In this document: positions 21,960 through 32,059 of the stretch, one piece after another | Numbering within the stretch: the first letter of the stretch is position 1 | How the letters are laid out: the number at the start of each line of letters is the position of its first letter | Translations under genes and position numbers: made by a program | DNA from: Drosophila persimilis | Lineage: Eukaryota; Arthropoda; Insecta; Diptera; Drosophilidae | Assembly: GCF_003286085.1 (NCBI RefSeq) | Contig: NW_020825294.1 | Coordinates: 7,378,001 to 7,442,000 of the forward strand | Direction of reading: 5' to 3' | Length of the DNA: 64,000 bases | Notes under the pieces: generated by a model | What the model saw: the letters and a program-made list of their open reading frames with translations, nothing else | Databases searched by the model: none | Told to the model about the DNA's origin: nothing

Positions 21960-23140
21960 GTTTACAGTTGTTTTTCTTTTTTGCAGTTTATTTGTAAGTT
22001 ATTTTTCCCGAGTTTTTATTTTTTCTAACAAGCTCTCGGCACTTATGGAGTTTTGTGTTGTACTGCTGTATATTTAGTTATAACAAAAGTCGTCGCCTAC
22101 TTTATATTTTTTCCGATGCTGAAAGTATCGAAAGACGACAAGGACAAGTAACCATAGAGTTGTAGGCTACTCAGATCCGACAAAAGAGTACGTCAGCAGA
22201 ACCAGGGTCGATATTCGTTTGAAACCAATAGGAAATTTCTAGAATTAAACAGTGTTCCTGTTAACATTTTGGAGCTATTACAAATAACATCCAAAAGTCA
22301 CACACTAAAACGTAAGCCACAAACAATTTTAACCTTTTTCTCTGATAAAAGGGTCCCCAATGACCCATATACAAATTTAATTTTTTCCTGCTACATTCGA
22401 ATGGTGGTTTTAGCTCTTTCTTCATAGCTCTTCCGGCTGCCCATTTTTATTTCAATTTTTTTTTAAATATTTCGTTTTAACAACAATGTGATTATGAAAT
22501 GTTCCTTATATGCTCGTCTGGCTATAACTATTAAGCTTCTAACATTATATTCCCTTTTGGTGTTATAGTTGTTTCTGTCCTCCGTAGTCTTGCACCTGGG
22601 TCTAATACTTTGCGAGACTTTTGTCTACCTATATCTCTTACTAAATGCTTTTGCTCATGCGAACAAATGGCTGCAGGTAACTTTACAAATGGTATCGCAA
22701 ACTTGCCATGTTTTCACACAAATCAAATCATAGTATCTGGTAAAAGTGCTCGAAACTTTGCGGGCAACACTTGCTCTTTTATTTTATTTATTTTTGTGGC
22801 CTGGCCAAGACGCTGCACGGAGTCCTGCAGCCCAGGATATTTATGTGCCACACTTGTTACACATACGACATGTTGGAAGTGTGCAGTTTCTAAGACAAAT
22901 CGATTTTTGTTGCTGGCGGGCGCTGCTTTACTGTTGGTCACTTCTTTTATTGCACAAAAACTGGCAAGGGAATAAAATATTGAACTCTTTCTTGCACTCG
23001 CCACTGTCACGCAACTTCCGACCATTTGAACTAAAAGCAAATACAAATTTCTTCTATTAAATTGAAAATTTTACTTAAGTTTATGTTTTTGCGGGAAAAT
23101 TTATTGATTGGATTTTGGCCAAAGCTAAGTTCAAAGGGAG
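21960..23140. other. Spacer between two minus-strand genes
   Basis: Holds the presumed 5' flank of the eIF4E-like gene and the 3' flank of the Mic13-like gene. Frames of about 100-120 codons occur on both strands around 22610-23060, but they overlap antisense and show no domain. I see no gene. Confidence 0.45.
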
Positions 23141-23146
23141 CAATTT

Positions 23147-23548
23147 TCAATTAGATTTAGCCGGAGTTTTGTCCACCTTTGAGGGAGTGGTTTGCTTCTG
23201 GTCCTTTTCCTTGGCCAAATCGGTTACGGCTTGCTGCACATCCTCCGAAAAGCGGTAATAGTAGATAGGCATCTGATTCAGGAAGTGGAAGACTTTCTTG
23301 ATGGTGTCATTCCAGGACTCTATCCAGGAATCTCGCCAGGGCTTCGGCTCGAATTCCTCTTTGCATTTCTCCTGGCATTTCCAGCAGCAGATCCGGTCTT
23401 TCAGGTCCGCTGCGTAAGGCCTGAGATGTTCTTTGGCATTCTCTAAAAGCACAACCGAGTGCTCCGAACTCTCCCAAAATCCCATCTGCTTGGTGGCAAA
23501 GGCAACGCCAGCTACCACGCCCAGTTTCACGAGCACCACAAGAACCAT
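23147..23548 (-). CDS. QIL1: MICOS subunit Mic13/QIL1-like protein, 133 aa
   Basis: Mic13/QIL1 is a small inner-membrane protein of mitochondrial crista junctions that bridges the Mic60 and Mic10 parts of MICOS. Visible features: an N-terminal membrane segment (about residues 2-20, VLVVLVKLGVVAGVAFA), a short loop with GFWESS, a central cysteine-rich stretch (CCWKCQEKC), and the family signature around RDSWIESWNDTI followed by PIYYYRFSEDV. The C-terminal tail is lysine-rich. The start is placed at 23548 (ATG before VLVVLVK), because the frame upstream has only a TTG. It is a single uninterrupted exon, slightly longer than human Mic13. It could be the ancestral gene or a retro- or duplicated copy; the frame is intact. 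Confidence 0.78.
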   Translation of the reverse strand: MVLVVLVKLGVVAGVAFATKQMGFWESSEHSVVLLENAKEHLRPYAADLKDRICCWKCQEKCKEEFEPKPWRDSWIESWNDTIKKVFHFLNQMPIYYYRFSEDVQQAVTDLAKEKDQKQTTPSKVDKTPAKSN

Positions 23549-23563
23549 TGCAAAAAAAACCAA

Positions 23564-24350
23564 AGAAAAAGTAAAAAAAAAATATGAATGAATTTTTATA
23601 TTAGTTTTAAAATGATGACATGAAAGTCTAAGAATTTCAAAGTATTGTTTAGCAGCTATTAATTGTAGAACATTTTACTGCTTTTCGAATTTAGACCAGG
23701 AACAAAGACAGACCTTTCCAGGAGGGGCTGACTCCCTATCGACTCTCAAGCGTAGCCTCGAAGTGCGTGTTTTCACAGTCAAGAAAATAAACCTGTATCT
23801 GTTCTCTCGGACAGCTCATTAATATATCTCACACAGGATGATCCGCAAGAGCCTTTTCTATGTACATGATGCCCCTTTAGTCAAGGCACTTAGCTGTAAT
23901 GCCACCTATTGTTTTCTCTTTTCTCTTTGCTTTCAGTCAAAAAGTAAAAGAGATAATTAAGAGGAAACTTAAAAAGAATTTTCTATTTATTGGCATTGGC
24001 TTTCAAAAATAGTGTGGAATAAACCCTCAACGCTTTTCCGTTCTCTCAAATATAGTGGAAGAGTTAGTTGCAAGCTTCGTTACGATTTTCTTGTGAAATT
24101 ATATGAGTATGAAATTACAAAATAAAAAGTAACATGTAGCAACAAAAGTTGTCTGATGTTGATAGAAATTAGGTTTGATGTAAAACCATTCCAAAAAATA
24201 TATCTTTCAATAAATGTCAAGTACTTGAGGTAATTGAACCACTACCTCTTCTGTTCTAACCCAAATCTGCCCAAAAATGTGCACCAACCCAGCAGGGCTA
24301 TTCAAGTATTATAGTTGAAGGTTTAAGGTTTCAGATTTAAAACCTTGTAC
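23564..24350. other. Intergenic, no gene supported
   Basis: AT-rich sequence upstream of the Mic13-like gene and left of the Transib insertion. No reading frame or RNA motif of note. Confidence 0.45.
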
Positions 24351-24355
24351 CGCTT

Positions 24356-25920
24356 CACTATGGTCCAGAATTCGTTTTTTTTGGCATAAAGTCGAAATTT
24401 TTATGTGAATGGATTACGTTTTTTCTTGCAAATTCTCAAAGTAAATTCATCATACATATTAAAAATGAAAAAAAAAAAATTATTTAGCTTCCCTGAAGAT
24501 TTTGGCGAGCTTTTGAAAGTGAACAATCGATCAGGTGATTGTGGGAAAAAAATTGGCGCCAAATTACTTGTTTACATTTTTACGTGGCGACCGAGTAAAT
24601 TTGCTCAAATAAATTCGGCTAAAAATGGAAAATGAAGATAAAGGTATGTAGTATCTAATGTATTTAGTTATTTTATGTGTAGTCCCAAGATTTAAGTGTT
24701 GTGCAATGTCCAATTTATGTGCATTTTTGTAGAAAATTTAACTGCGTCCCCTGTGTTTCGTAGAATATAACAAATGAACTGAGTTCTGCTGAGAAAAACT
24801 AACTATGTGAGTTTGTACCTACAAATGTTGTAATTGACTGGAAAGTAACAACTTTGGCCCGTTTTGGCCCCTTTTCTTTAAATTTGTTAATATTCAGGAA
24901 AGTTCGAGTTTTTGCATAGCGATCTCATCGATATTTGGCGCAACAACAATCGACAAAAAAAATCTGTCTCACATTGGATTTACAGTAAAATCAATAACAA
25001 CCATTTGGAAAATGAAAAAAAAAGAGAAATAGATAAAAAAAATCAGTAATTTTGAATCCTTCATTAAAAGAAACCTTCTGAAGTGCAACAAAATGATGGA
25101 ACGGTTTATGACCACCCATGCTAAATGGATGGCTTCTAAAATAACAATTATTGTTGATGAAAATTGTAAGACACCAAAGAAAATGGGACGTCCAACATTA
25201 CATTATACAAATGCAGGGACAAGATTAAAAAGGAAATTGGCGTCTGATCTTGCAAATGATAATAATGATAACACGAATCTTCTTATGCATGCTGCGGCAG
25301 TTTCTGCTAAGAAAGAACGCAAGACCGACGTGGCTTTTGTCGTAACAAAAACAATTAGAACACCTGAATACCCGACTGAAACGAAAAAGCATCTTCAATT
25401 GCAAAAGCCCATTCCTTTTCACCAGAGCTTACCTCCTGGAAAATTCACTCAACAAACAGCAGTATACAAACACTAGGCTTTTAAATAAAAGGCATAACTG
25501 CGATATTTATCCTAGCTATAATAAAGTAATGGAAAATTAGTGTGTAATAAATTTCCATAGTTTATATATAAATATTGATAATTTGAAATAAGATATTATA
25601 TATGTATAATGATTTAACAACAAAATGTAATAAATTTGAAGTATGTAATTTAAACTTCCGACTTTATGCAAAAAAAAAAACAAGAACAAGTACAAGTATA
25701 CAAGTATATGTACAAAATTTAAAAGCTCTAGCTTTAATTTCGAGCTCTGTGTTAAACAAATCTGAGGTGCTCTGGGGAAGGGGGTCGATGGCGTGGTCGA
25801 ATCTAAAACAAAAAAAAACCGAAATTTTATAAAAATACTCAAAATAATTGTGCAAAGTTTCAAGGCTCTAGCTTTAAAACTAGACTTTATGCCAAAAAAA
25901 ACGACTTCTGGACCATAGTG
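24356..25920. mobile_element. Transib-type DNA transposon, internally deleted, 1565 bp
   Basis: Terminal inverted repeats of 38 bp (24356-24393 and 25883-25920) differ at one position (the 16th) and start CACTATGG. They are flanked by a 5-bp duplication CGCTT at 24351-24355 and 25921-25925. The CACWATGG end and 5-bp duplication are the hallmarks of Transib, the superfamily from which the RAG1 core arose. Autonomous Transib is about 3 kb, so this copy has lost most of the transposase. A subterminal duplicate of the right end (an ACTTTATGC-A-run and GCTCTAGCTTTAA) occurs near 25660-25740. Confidence 0.85.
24625..25476 (+). pseudogene. Transib N-terminal region, two exons, frameshifted
   Basis: Exon 1 is 24625-24643 (MENEDK); intron 24644-24897 (GTATGT…TTCAG); exon 2 continues KFEFLHSDLIDIWR in frame. 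At the A-run 25035-25042 the frame shifts by one base. It continues as ISNFESFIKRNLLK and then through 25093-25476, with the motif GRPTLHYTNAGTRLKRK. GRP plus a basic RxKRK stretch is, as I recall, typical of the non-catalytic N-terminal part of Transib-like proteins. The DDE/RAG1-core part is absent. An AATAAA lies just after the stop. The break is at a homopolymer, so a sequencing or assembly error is possible. Confidence 0.6.
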
Positions 25921-25925
25921 CGCTT

Positions 25926-26372
25926 CAGTAATAACTATTCGCCGCTGCCCCTTTCTTTGTTCTTCTTCTTCCTTGTCTTGCTTATATCTGCCGTTCGCCC
26001 TGATTGACTCTTTGTTAATTGCTGTTAATGTCTGTGCTGTTAGGCGCAGTCATATTTTGTGCTGCCACTGTGGTTTCTACCGTAAAAACTTTATTATTAT
26101 TGTTTGAAAAATTATGTTAAAGTTCTACAAATTTAAACGGAAAATGTATGTTTTCAGCTTCACCAACTTCAGAAAGTGTCCACAAAATCTATTTATTACA
26201 CCTCTTACACCAAAACAAGCTGTGGAATATCCCACAACTCCTTCGTATTTTTCCCATTCATTTTTGTTTCAAAGTCCGAAAGATCCCCCTCTCTTTGGGG
26301 GTGCTGTTAGAGCAAAAATCTTTTGTCTCAAAGGCAAGAGGAAATGTTTTGTATCCCAACCTAAAGATGCAT
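25926..26372. other. Intergenic between two transposons
   Basis: No gene seen. The last four bases before the next element (26373-26376, AAGA) are its left target-site duplication. Confidence 0.45.
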
Positions 26373-26376
26373 AAGA

Positions 26377-28626
26377 TGTAGTGGCCAGTTGTGACTCTAA
26401 AACTCCAGCGAACAGTTTGGGAAGTATAGCCCTCGCGTTCAACATTAACTCTTCTTTTTCAAAACAAGATAAGAGATTGATTATAAGAGAGAAGTAGTTG
26501 AAGCTTTCACTGAAGGGCTTAAGATCTAATTGAGAGAAGCAGCGTGGTTCTGTGGGAGTTATGTTTTAAAGCTTCACTAGAAATCGTACGATTTCTCCGT
26601 TAGTCGTGGAAGCTATGTGTAAGCTTTGCTTAGCATCGTATGATTTCCCCGTTGGTTGTGGAAGGTAAAGTTCCGATCGCAAGGGCTAATGCTAGTGATA
26701 AAACTTCTAGATGGATCATTGCTTTAGTGAAGCTGTACGAACTCGGAGGTATTTTTCTATGCAAATATATATATATATCCAGTGAATTTGAAAACGTTGT
26801 GCAATCAAACACGTGCCAATTAAATTGAAGTTCTGGTGGATTGTATTATTCGGTTTGGTTTAAAGAAGACAAGAGGTATTTGAATCGTACAATAGTGAAA
26901 CAGTTTTAACAGTCTCGTATCCTAGGACTGGAAATCTTACTACGTTCGACATCGGGAAAGAGAAAAAGTACCAATTGACCCCTTCAATAACGAAGTCGTC
27001 AAAGTCCATCGAATTCTTAGCAGTTTTGGGAAAGACCTCGGATTTCCCAGGAACCAGCATCTACATAAACCAACGATAACTACAACCAAATAAACTAGCA
27101 AAAGCCGCCCGAAGATATACTAGAGTGAAACTTGAAGTTATGTGGATGCATACTTAAACTGATGTACTTCTTGGAGTAAGACGACAAGAATGGTCTTCTT
27201 GCGAATTCGGAGAAACTAATATGCCGCACTCGTCACCCTTCTCGCTTACGAGTTAAGCGCGCGGCTAAAGCTTTCGCACGTAGTTTCTTCGTTGTGTGTG
27301 TAGTAGTTTCCAAACTGGGGAAATAAAAACATTATTCTGCTGCGATCCACACTGCCGTTTAACAGTCGTCGTATCAAAATGTACCAAAGTATCAATTTTG
27401 AGTCTCTTTATGAGATTTTCCATTTTCTTTGTTTTATTAAAGATTAAATTCCGTACTAGCTATTCATCTTAGTTCTGTATTGTATAGACGTTAAGAGAAA
27501 AACAAACAATGTATATAATGACCCATAATTAAAATCAGCGCAAGTGAAAGCCACATAGTTTTAAGATCAGCCGTTAAGTTGCAAATCGTCGTCATACTGG
27601 TATGGAAATGATAAAATCGGTGTTTCATCCGAATTAGAAGTGAAGACATGTATATTCATAATTTTTCTCCTTTCCTCAGAATATGTTTCCACGTCGCCCC
27701 TTGAGCTCAACGGACACGCCGGATATTTCGTTTAAAGTATGAGTGAGTTACGAGCTTCCTCAAACGGAGATCTCGGGTATTTTCAAAGTATATATATACG
27801 TCTTGTAAAACTTCTATTGCGGTATGTTGAACAACCAGATACATACGTGCGATAATTAAAGCCGATCGGCTAGTAATTTTTCTTTCACGTTTGCCTTCTT
27901 TTTATATTATTATCCTATTTTTTTCTATTCTTTCCAATTTAATTTCTTTTACGCCATATTCTCTACACCTAAGTCCTATATACATATACATATACATTTA
28001 TAACTAGATATAAATTTGTTATTATTTCCTCTTTCTTTATCTAATTACTTTGTATTAAGTTTATGCACATCCAGAAAGTCATGAAGTCCAAACCCGTAAA
28101 TTTTGAATTATTAAATAATAATTAGTAGATAATAATGGAACATTAAACCTTTTGTGTTTGTCCTGAGTAGAGCCTGAGGCAGTCCGATGATCAAATAGAG
28201 ATACGCTTGATTAGGGTTATGCTGTCGATTAAACGGCATACTAAAGGTAGGGAGGGTAGAGAAGGGGTCAAAGTCATCTGAGTTCCCCGAGAGCGGCGGA
28301 ATATAGCCTGACTATTTGTCGGTAGTCGGTTAGCCAGTTAGTTAAAATTCCCATTCTTTTATTTTTTTTTATTTCTTTTATAGAGTTCCTTTTTGAACAT
28401 TAAATCAAGTGTACCTAAAACATCTTTGCGAATGTGTTCGTATGGCAACTAGGAGAGTAGGAAAGATCCCACGACATTCCGGCGAGCTAGTTAGAGCATA
28501 GCTAGAGGTACACGTTCCGAAATCCTGCCATACTATTGGTGTCTGACCGTCAAAAAATGTAGGTAAAACCTCCATCCGTACATACAATCTCACACCTCTA
28601 AGAATAAGAATTTCTCGCACATTACA
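26377..28626 (+). repeat. 5' LTR of the second element, 2250 bp
   Basis: It begins TGTAGTGGCC and ends ATTACA just before the primer site. It shares with the LTR at 6301 the general length, the pair of palindromic motifs (ATCGTACGAT at 26583, ATCGTATGAT at 26635), the GAGGTAT donor-like site (26876), an AT-repeat upstream of it, and the 3' part (CCGGCGAGCTAG). A pyrimidine-rich acceptor (TTTCTCCTTTCCTCAG ending at 27679) opens a short G+C-richer island ending at a GTATGAG donor-like site (27737). Confidence 0.9.
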
Positions 28627-28631
28627 TAGAT

Positions 28632-28649
28632 TGGCGCCCAACGTGGGGC
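28632..28649 (+). promoter_or_regulatory. Primer-binding site, tRNA-Lys type
   Basis: The same 18 bases as at 8464-8481, five bases after the LTR. This fixes the 5' LTR end and shows that both elements use the same primer. Confidence 0.85.
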
Positions 28650-29234
28650 CAGAGTACTAGTTACTACTGGTTAAAACCCCCAAAAACTTAGCTCGTTGCA
28701 ATTTTAAATTCCACAATAAAATTAATAAGTCCAGTCCAACTACCGTAACGGAGGATATTGATGGAATTTTGGGTTTAAGATTCTGAGTTTCGGAATACGT
28801 AACCAAATAGAATCCGCCAGGTAGCAAGGGTGGAAAACTGTTATATTTTTTTTTAGGTTACCAGAATTAATTTGCGAATATACGACAGCTATTCACAAAG
28901 GCGGATAGGTCGGCCAAATTATGATAGGATAACCCCAAAAGAGTTTATGAAGGAAGAGTATCGATGGCTTTCGGAAGTCTAATTTTCTAGATATAGATTT
29001 GGAAATTAGCCATTGCCAGAGTACTGACCACATAAACATACAATAGACCAATTTAGATTTCATTGAGGTTATATTCCGGCGACAAGAGAAAGCGTATATC
29101 GGACGGAATCAGGCTCGAAAAGGACAAATATTGGGTATTTAGGAAAATTTTGTAAAATTTATTGAAGTTTTGGTCCTATAATTAGGGATTTCCACATTTA
29201 GTGATTAGAACTCGCATTATTGGGTTACCTTAAC

Positions 29235-30590
29235 ATGTCACCAGTACAACGTACCCCGGGGGGCAAGGCGTCGGGTGACGGGGACGCCCAGATCTGTGGT
29301 ATATGTCAAGAGGCCATAAGAAGAAGTCAACTAATATGTACTGCGTCTTGTGGTCACCGGTATCATGATACTTGCATGAAAGAATTCGTGAAAAATAACA
29401 GAAATTGCCCCGTATGTAGAGCGGAGTTGAATCCGGAGGAACTTTCGTTTGATGAGAATACTCTAGCAGCCGAATTACCACCCGACATGGGTTCGGGTAT
29501 AGTGCCGTTAGAAGGAGGCTCCAATCCAGAGTCAAACGCTTCAGAGATAGGACCTCAAAAGTCAAGAGGGGCTAGGCCTAAACAGGGACGGGGAACTACA
29601 TCGCGCAGAGGGATGCATACTAGGTTGCAGTCTCAACAATTTCGGGATAACTCTTTGGGCAGTATCAGCCATAGGTCGGCCGAAGGAGATATGCCGGAAA
29701 GAACCATTGAGGTAATGCAAGCCTTGATAAAAGGTCAACAGAAAGACATGATGGTGGAGCTAGGTTCATTCGTGAAGACTTTGATCGAGGAAAATCTACG
29801 CGAACAATTAGGTAGGATGACAATAGCTTCAGATAGCACGCCTGTGCAAGCGACAAGGCAAAATCATGAGCCTAATATATCAGGGAACTCGTTGTCTTCA
29901 GAAAACGGAAGGGAAAGGGGATTACCACATCCAAACGTCGCTAACAGGGCGATAGCTCCTGGGAAGGCCGTCAATATCTTAGCCAGCTGGCGACTAAAGT
30001 TTGACGGATCCAGAGACGCTATGCACGTCGACGAATTCCTGTACAGGGTTCGTTCACTTACATCCTCCACTTTAAATAACGATTACGAATTACTCTGTGA
30101 CAATATGCATCTGCTGTTCTCGTCTAAAGCCAGCGATTGGTTTTGGAACTTCCATAGAAAGAACCCACAGTTTTCTTGGCAAACTTTTTCTGCCTCGTTT
30201 AGACAACGATTCGATGATGCTAAAGATGATTTCGACTTGTGGGAGTTGATTAGGAAACGCCGTCAGAGAGAGGGGGAATCGTTTGACGATTATCAGACGG
30301 CCGTCGAAGAATTAGTGTCCAGGCTCTCACACGAGGTTAGCGAAAATAAATTAGTAGACATTTTAAAACGTAACGCAAAAACAGCCCTCAGATATGAACT
30401 CTTGCATCTCAAAATCAGCGATCGAACTGGCCTGAGAGAAGAAGTTCGCAAGCATGAAAACTTCTGTAAAGACAACCATAACCCTTTTCCAAGAGGTAAA
30501 TTCGGCAAACCGAATGTAGCAGAAATACTTACGGACAATGAAGATATAGAGGTACACGTTCCGAAATCCTGCTATACTATTGGTGTCTGA
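29235..30590 (+). pseudogene. gag: Truncated Gag with RING finger, second subfamily
   Basis: From the ATG at 29235 (an in-frame TTG lies 15 bases upstream) the frame encodes a RING finger with exactly the spacing of the first Gag: C-x2-C-x14-C-x-H-x2-H-x2-C-x10-C-x2-C, with CGHRYH and CPVC. Then come the conserved LSFDENTLAAEL, the RRGM-x-TR segment and the capsid-type domain (WRLKFDGS, FLYRVRSL, ASDWFWNFHR, RKRRQREGESFDDY). The zinc knuckles are missing. At 30547 the frame runs into 3' LTR sequence and ends after about 14 foreign codons. The body of the frame has no stops, so truncation is the only obvious damage. A shortened Gag could still be made and might interfere with full-length Gag; this is inference. 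Confidence 0.88.
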
Positions 30591-30671
30591 CCGTCAAAAA
30601 AATTTAGGTACAACCTCCATCCGTACATACAATCTCACACCTCTAAGAATAAGAATTTCTTGCACATTACA
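30547..30671 (+). repeat. 3' LTR remnant, 125 bp
   Basis: Aligns to 28503-28626, the end of the 5' LTR, with about four or five differences. It starts in the middle of gag, which defines the deletion junction. It is followed by AAGA, the right target duplication. Confidence 0.9.
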
Positions 30672-30675
30672 AAGA

Positions 30676-32059
30676 GAGTGGTTATCCTGGAAATGGCTTT
30701 TAAATGGGAAAGTTCTCCCAAAATAACTCAAAGTATACTCTCAATGTCTGCCACAACTTTTGTGTGCTATTTCAAAGTACATATACTCTAAATGCTAACA
30801 TTTATAAATGTGTACTCCCATTTGGTTTAACTCTATTTTTTTCGTACATTTTCCAGGCAATTTCCGTGTCGTGGAGCAGCTGCTCGGTGTGCGCTTTCCA
30901 TCGCCACAAAACCCATCATATAAATTGGAAAATTTCAACTGCTCGGCCATCAATCAGCAGCGAGTCTTTCTTAGTTCCAAGTCTTAGTTTTCCCTTTGGG
31001 TGGGAAACTTTTATAATTAGCTTCGGGGGCGGCCAAGATGTGTAATTTTCCTCGGATTTGATGTGAAGAGTGCCAAGATCTAATTAAATCAGGGCAAGCG
31101 CAGAACTCTCTAATCAAGCATATAAATTAAGGATTACATTTTCAATTATTTGCAAAAAACTTTCCAGACTTTTTGATACAAAATGTTGCATGCTGGCGTG
31201 GAACTTTCCCAGTGGAAATGTTTGTGCAACTTTAGTTGGATTCACAATTAGCCCTGGCCTCCGCTAATCATTCCTTTGAAGTGGCTTTCTGAATGAAATC
31301 AGTCACTAGACCTGGCTGCCACACAAAACGAAGCAGCCTCCCAATCCTTTACCCCAGCAGAGTGCCGCAGATACCTCATACATATTGAAATAAGTTAACG
31401 ACTGGCAACTAGTGTCCATATGTGATTAGTAATTCAGTTTGATTGATTCCTATTCACGCTTTAAATGCTTTCAGCAGCCGGAAACAGGAAACTCCAGAGA
31501 GTCTATCCTCGTCCCAATTAATCTCGGAATTTTACAGTAAAATGTTTTAGTTCTGGCAGGAAATTGGAATACATTATCGCCATCCATGCAGCGACTCCCC
31601 TGAGGCGTGGGAGTACGTGGGCTTGGTTTTAATTTAAATGGTAAATCTTAAATGGTACCCATATTATTGTGGATACTAGACTGTGGCTGAAATGAATTCC
31701 TTTTCACAGGAAGCTTCAGAGAGGAGCCACATCAACTCCTATTTTTTATTCGCAATGCCGGAAATTAATTTCTTTTTAAGTGGAAATTAAATAAAAACAA
31801 GTCAAAACATTCACAGATTTAAGAGCAGTTCTCCGCCAAACAGCGGTTCTTGTCACAACATTTTGTCTGGCGCAACATTTCCTTTTGCTGGGGGAAACTT
31901 AAATTGGATTGGGCCCAGAGTTTGGGGTGCGCCTGTAACGCTGGCAAATTTTCATTTAATGCAATGAATGCAATACTGCCCTCTGGCACTTGGCTGAAAA
32001 TAAACCACAAAATCCAGCACAAAAACACCACAAATTATGGAAATCTGTGTATCTGCTAC
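30676..32059. other. Non-coding stretch, no gene supported
   Basis: Short frames only, none with a recognisable domain. No clear match to the A or B arms was noticed. Confidence 0.45.

Larger units (their letters stand above)
26377..30671 (+). mobile_element. Internally deleted RING-Gag LTR retrotransposon, second subfamily
   Basis: A full 5' LTR (26377-28626), a primer site and most of gag are followed directly by the last 125 bp of a 3' LTR (30547-30671). The 4-bp duplication AAGA flanks the whole (26373-26376 and 30672-30675). Pol, the end of gag and most of the 3' LTR are missing. LTR termini (TGTA…TACA), primer site and Gag are clearly related to the element at 6301, but the nucleotide sequences have diverged widely. 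The 3' LTR piece differs from the 5' LTR at about four or five positions in 125 bases, so this copy is older than the complete one. Confidence 0.92.

Noticed and set aside
22610-23060. Overlapping frames of 104-121 codons on both strands
   Set aside because: Mutually antisense, no recognisable motif, and located in the presumed 3' flank of the Mic13-like gene.
24380-24400. A true V(D)J-type nonamer in the Transib end
   Set aside because: The T-run lies 12 bp after the heptamer but is on the opposite strand sense from the A-rich RAG nonamer, so only the heptamer resemblance is claimed.
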